Below the pieces are notes generated by a model, which was not told the origin of the DNA, searched no databases, and saw only the letters and a list, made by a program, of their open reading frames with translations. From Gymnorhina tibicen (taxonomy: Eukaryota > Chordata > Aves > Passeriformes > Artamidae), in contig VXAZ01002496.1 in the NCBI GenBank assembly GCA_013399875.1, positions 1 to 64,000 on the forward strand: a stretch of 64,000 nucleotides of DNA. The letters run 5' to 3'. Below, in pieces: positions 60,106 to 64,000 of the stretch (within the stretch, counting starts at the first letter, position 1; every line of letters starts with the position of its first letter). Position numbers and translations under genes: made by a program.

Positions 60106-61912
60106 CCCAGAAATGAATGGGAACCAGCAGCTGCAACATTTGATTGCATCTGCAAATACAGCACATTAAAAATAAAAGAAACCCAAAAGCAAAACCAAAA
60201 AACCCCACAAAAAGTTAAAAATTCTAAAGAAAAAAATAGTAGGTGAAGTTGGGGACTCTGGCTGGCAGAGAACAAAAAATATCTCTCAGGTGTGAGTATC
60301 CGAAATATAGGAGCAGACTGCTGTGTTAACCTCACCACTTGCTAATGGCTGACCTTCCTGGAAGAGGACCGCTGGCTGCTTTTCCCAGATAAGTCAGGCA
60401 GAATTTTAAAAATCATCCTGGAGGTTTCATTTTCAAGCTTGCTTGAGTTCTTTTAACTTTTGAGACATCATTCCTTGTGTCTAAATATAGGAAAGTGTGT
60501 CGCAACATCAAGAACCTTTTGCTGAAGCTTTTCCTGTGACTCACACGTGTGCTGTTTAGGTTACTACATTCATTGCAAGTGCCTGCTCCAGGCAGAAATG
60601 GCAGCAAGAGTTGTTTAAACAATTCAGACTTTTCAGCTTTGCAGAACACCATCCAGCGTGTAGCTGGTATGTTAGGTGCTGACTCTGGGAGGCATCACTC
60701 CTTGCTCACAGGGCAGTGAACACTCGTAGCAGGTATGCTGGTAGTAGTTTTCTGAGTAGACAGATATTGCAAGCAAGAGAAGTGGGTAGAGAACAAGCTG
60801 TCTCAGAATTTAAATCTTTCCTTTTACATTTTGCAGCACCCAGAGAGTTCAAAGCCCTCAGGGACAATCAAAAAAGAAGAGGGAGCAATATCATGCTGCT
60901 CCTTCCTTTTTTTTTTTTTTTTAATTCCCAAATGATGCTGGCCAGGCAGAGCCACCACGAGCAACCTTTTCATTAGAGGAAAAACTGAATTTTTGAAGGT
61001 GATCTGTGTGCATGCAGTGAAACAATTTATTACAAAAAAGCAAGTTCATGCACATGTGGTCCAATGAACCAATTTTTTTTAGCAGAGGACACATAGCAGA
61101 CCAGAGTAGTCACGGGAATTAGAACACAGTTCAGAGGGGAAGTTCCGGTATTGCCCATAGCTGAGTGACAGCAACTGGGAAGAGCACCATAAGGTCACAG
61201 AGTGGTCAGTTTTCTAAAGAGGGACATGCCAGAAGCACAAAGCCAGGCAAGACTTACTGAGTGCACCCTTAAAAGATTCTCTGCTGCAGGAATTCTTAGT
61301 GGGGGGTAAGAAATTTCTTGCCTCGTCTTACTGGAAGAGGTGGGAAGCAAGGACATTTGTGGGAGTAAAATGCACTGCCTTGATCTGATCATTCCCTCAT
61401 GTCACTTGTGGGTCCTGTCTAATCCTTTTCTCTGGCAATGTTGTTGTCCATCTGTGTTTATCTCTACTCTGAGTGTCCCATTGGCTTTTAAATTCATGGA
61501 TGTGCTCCAGATTCAGTGATGAATTTGGACTTTATGATATTTATATCTCCACCCTTCCTTGCCTGTTGCACAAGATTACATGCTGGAATTTTTAACCCCA
61601 GATTTTTAAAGAGTTGTCATTGATTTAGGGGAGGAAAAGAAAAAGAGAACTTTCTTGTCTTTAAAAAATGTAGAGAGGAATAAAGTTTACGAGGTGATTA
61701 ACTTTTAACTGTGTTCAAGAGAGCTTGAAGCTCATCAGACTGTGAGATCTGTGAAGTATGACAGGATGAAAACATGTTCCCATGAAAGTAAGTTGTTGCA
61801 ATCGGGAAAAGAAGTGAGGAACAAACCCCAAAGGAACATGATCCTGAATTGGGGGAAGCAAATCTTTGACCCATTCCTAGCAAATAAAAATGCTGCAGCT
61901 GGTCTGCTGATT
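60106..61912. other. Non-coding DNA with a poly-T run
   Basis: A 16-base T run lies at 60907-60922. Adjacent A-rich sequence at about 60165-60240 gives Lys/Gln-rich chance frames. Nothing else is seen. Confidence 0.55.
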
Positions 61913-61937
61913 GGAGAGGAGAGGAGAGGAGAGGAGA
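61913..61937 (+). repeat. (GGAGA)5 microsatellite
   Basis: Five tandem GGAGA units. Confidence 0.93.
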
Positions 61938-62595
61938 TGGTGTTTTTCAGATGAAGTATGTCCCATGTGCCAGGACAGTCTCTCTTCCGACCCACGCTGC
62001 CCTGGAAGAGGACAAGCAGTCCCAAGCACTCTGTGCTACTGCCAGCTGTGACTGCCCCAGGGCCCTTGGCAGCTTCACTGAGATACAGGTGTAGTGGGGC
62101 TGCCCAAAAGGACTCTATCTCCTTTCTCCTGGCAGCCCACTGCACCCTCTGTGCTCCTGGTCCTTTGGTGGTGTCCCACACGCCTGCAGTAGCAGCTGCA
62201 CATCCTTCCCCCCACCACCCACCCCAGGGCTGCCATCCCCGTTCTCCTCCCTGGGCACTCAGGGGAATGAGCTTTTACTCCTGCAGGACCATTAATAATT
62301 TCTTGCACTGAAGATCGATTTAAGGGATAAAACCATGACTAGCAGTTGCAAACTTCTGACTGAATGTTTTCATTCTTAGGCTGTCACATACCTCTATTTT
62401 TAGTCCGCTGGAACAGGGGCAGGATTATTAGCATCAACAATTTCTGGTGTTTGTGATGCATTTTCAGAACCTTACCCAAAAGGAAGAATTCCCAAATGTT
62501 TTATTTAATCTGTTAAAATAATTTCGTGAAGTTGACCTTTCATTTTTAATTTTTGTTATGCTGAATTGCCAAAGCCAAGAAAACCACCAGCAACT
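61938..62595. other. Non-coding DNA, nothing recognised
   Basis: The sequence is GC-richer at 61.95-62.25 kb, with overlapping frames on both strands and no domain. Confidence 0.5.
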
Positions 62596-62704
62596 TTTGT
62601 TTGGTTTTGTTTTTGGTTTGTTTTTGGTTTTTTTTTTGGTTATAGTAGAATATTGCAAGAATTAGACTGATCAACAGCAAGGAACAGGACTTTTTTTTTT
62701 TTTT
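62596..62704 (+). repeat. T-rich low-complexity tracts
   Basis: A TTTTTGG-type low-complexity run lies at 62596-62642 and a 14-base T run at 62691-62704. The minus-strand Lys/Asn-rich frames here are artefacts of it. Confidence 0.85.
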
Positions 62705-63119
62705 ACAGTACTGAGCAAGTTGCACAAGAGTTGGAATCTTTAAAGGGACTGAGCACACTTCCTCTATTAATGAAATTAATGAAGTTTAGAGCTTATCAGT
62801 ACTTATGAGGATCAGACCTTGTATCTCTCTGCTTTAGTTTCCTTGAAGTTAATTGCACTTTGATTAAACTCTGGGGTTTCTTGAACTTGACTACATCCTA
62901 GGAGCATTACAGGAATTCCTCTGGGACTCAGAACACCTGATTGCTTTTCCCTGAACAGGGGGTGACAAGGAGCAAAACAAGCAGCTGCACATGGCATCAG
63001 CTTTCCTACATAAGGTTGTTGTGATTACTCATCTTTGTGCAATACATGGTGTTTTACAAATGGTAAGCACTCTGCAAGAAATAGATTTTTGTTGTTACCT
63101 ATAAAGGCAGAAAGAGAAA
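62705..63119. other. Non-coding DNA, nothing recognised
   Basis: I see no supported feature. Confidence 0.5.
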
Positions 63120-63170
63120 AATGGCTACATAAGTAGCCATTGAATTGAATCCTTAATTCAATTAAGGATT
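63120..63170. repeat. Two adjacent perfect inverted repeats
   Basis: The first has 9-bp arms (63120-63128 and 63133-63141, ATGGCTAC core) around an ATAA loop. The second has 11-bp arms (63148-63158 and 63160-63170, AATCCTTAATT core) around a single C. Both are exact. They lie six bases apart and would extrude as two neighbouring hairpins. Confidence 0.9.
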
Positions 63171-64000
63171 GAATTATTGCAACCAGATTTAATGAGAATT
63201 CAGGTGTCTACCCTCAAACATATTATTTAGTTGGATCTAAATCTTAGATCCCGCTGGATGAGACTGTCTTTCTTCTATAAAGCTCCACATTAATTTAAAC
63301 TCTGGTATAACCATACCATTTTTTGAACATTTGAAGGTCTGGCCCTGTGGATAGTCAGTTGAAAACTCCCATTGAATCCTAAGAAATCTTGAAGAGATAG
63401 TAAGATTTGCAGTGGGAAAATGATGACTAATTGACATCCATGTCAGGTAATCTGTTACTTACTAGAAAAACAACATAATGAAAAGGAAAAAGCACAAGAG
63501 AGCACAAGTGTGAACATGTGGACACGAGTCTGCACTTGATATTGGAGTGTTTGTAGCTTCCCCATCATTTTTCATACGATTTCCGAAGCAGAATAATTAT
63601 ACTTAGTGAACTAGACACAATGAAAATATGAGGCAAAACACAACAAGCAAATATTTTAAGTTAAAACTGCTTTTGCTTGATGTCTCATTTTGCTCTCAGT
63701 ATGGCAAAATGCTAGAGAAGGCAGTCAGTAACAAAATCCTTGCTAATAAAATGGACTGGTTGTCCTCTGACTGATGTGTATTTCAATGCTGTTAAAATTC
63801 CTTCTCTCTCACTTTTTACTTTTTTGGCTATCTAATTTTTTTTCTTTTTTTTTAGATATTTTGCCATGCTAGAATCTCTGCAATTCACTCATTTCAGCTG
63901 CAAAGACCCAATGTGATTGTCGTGTGCACTTCTCTGTGGCCGGTTGCAGGTGCACAGCCTTTCTCCAGTAATTTGTAAGCGAGGGCATATTTATTACAAA
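63171..64000. other. Non-coding DNA ending with a strong acceptor-like site
   Basis: Most of this stretch is featureless. Near the right edge a long pyrimidine run ends in TTTTTTTTTAG at 63855. After it a plus-strand frame is open for about 40 codons (FCHARISAIHSFQLQRP…) up to a TAA at about 63976, with a weak CAG|GTGCAC donor-like site near 63949. This could be an exon, but the evidence is only the splice-site resemblance. Confidence 0.3.

Noticed and set aside
1..64000. Endogenous retroviruses, CRISPR arrays, operons, rRNA or intact tRNA genes
   Set aside because: I looked for LTR-like terminal pairs, primer-binding-site and pol motifs, regularly spaced repeats, ribosomal sequence and complete tRNA cloverleaves, and found none that I could support.

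Overview
The window reads as vertebrate nuclear DNA and almost certainly comes from a bird. Several fragments end in the CR1 LINE 3' signature, TTCCAACNCAAACCATYCTGTG followed by copies of an ATTCTGTG-like octamer. That signature is typical of avian CR1. Repeat density is low, all recognisable elements are old and truncated, CpG is depleted, and nothing has bacterial or operon-like organisation. I cannot name the species or the chromosome.

I find no protein-coding gene that I can name. The open reading frames are short, mostly lack plausible splice sites or family motifs, and look like chance frames in non-coding DNA. The window is best described as intergenic or long-intron sequence. Three minus-strand open stretches look more protein-like than the rest and are listed as low-confidence candidate exons: 4735-4935, 49051-49380 and 51788-52057. 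One well-spliced but non-coding exon candidate lies at 47184-47363 on the plus strand.

Layout. From 241 to 745 there is a degenerate G-rich minisatellite built on a 7-nt RGGTCAN unit. It contains four direct repeats of the nuclear-receptor half-site with 1-nt spacing (DR1). From 0.75 to 11.6 kb the sequence is unremarkable single-copy DNA with a (GT)10 tract and a 24-bp tandem duplication. From 11.6 to 28 kb lie an old CR1-like fragment, a MIR-like SINE piece, three avian CR1 3' ends and two ancient amniote repeat remnants. From 28 to 39 kb there is mostly featureless DNA with a TG tract and a 68-bp polypyrimidine tract. From 39.4 to 45.5 kb there is a CR1/L3-like 3' end, then about 5.5 kb without recognised repeats that has AT-rich, homeodomain-motif-like patches, and then a CpG-containing conserved-looking block. 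From 47 to 55 kb lie the spliced-exon candidate, an old CR1 with a readable reverse-transcriptase remnant, a large imperfect palindrome of two tRNA-like heads facing each other, a (GA) tract and a 5'-truncated avian CR1. From 55 to 64 kb there is unremarkable DNA with homopolymers, small tandem repeats and two adjacent perfect hairpins near 63.1 kb.

The genes do not work together as a system here because no gene set is visible. The two most interesting structures are the DR1-rich minisatellite at the left end and the convergent tRNA-like palindrome near 49.8 kb.
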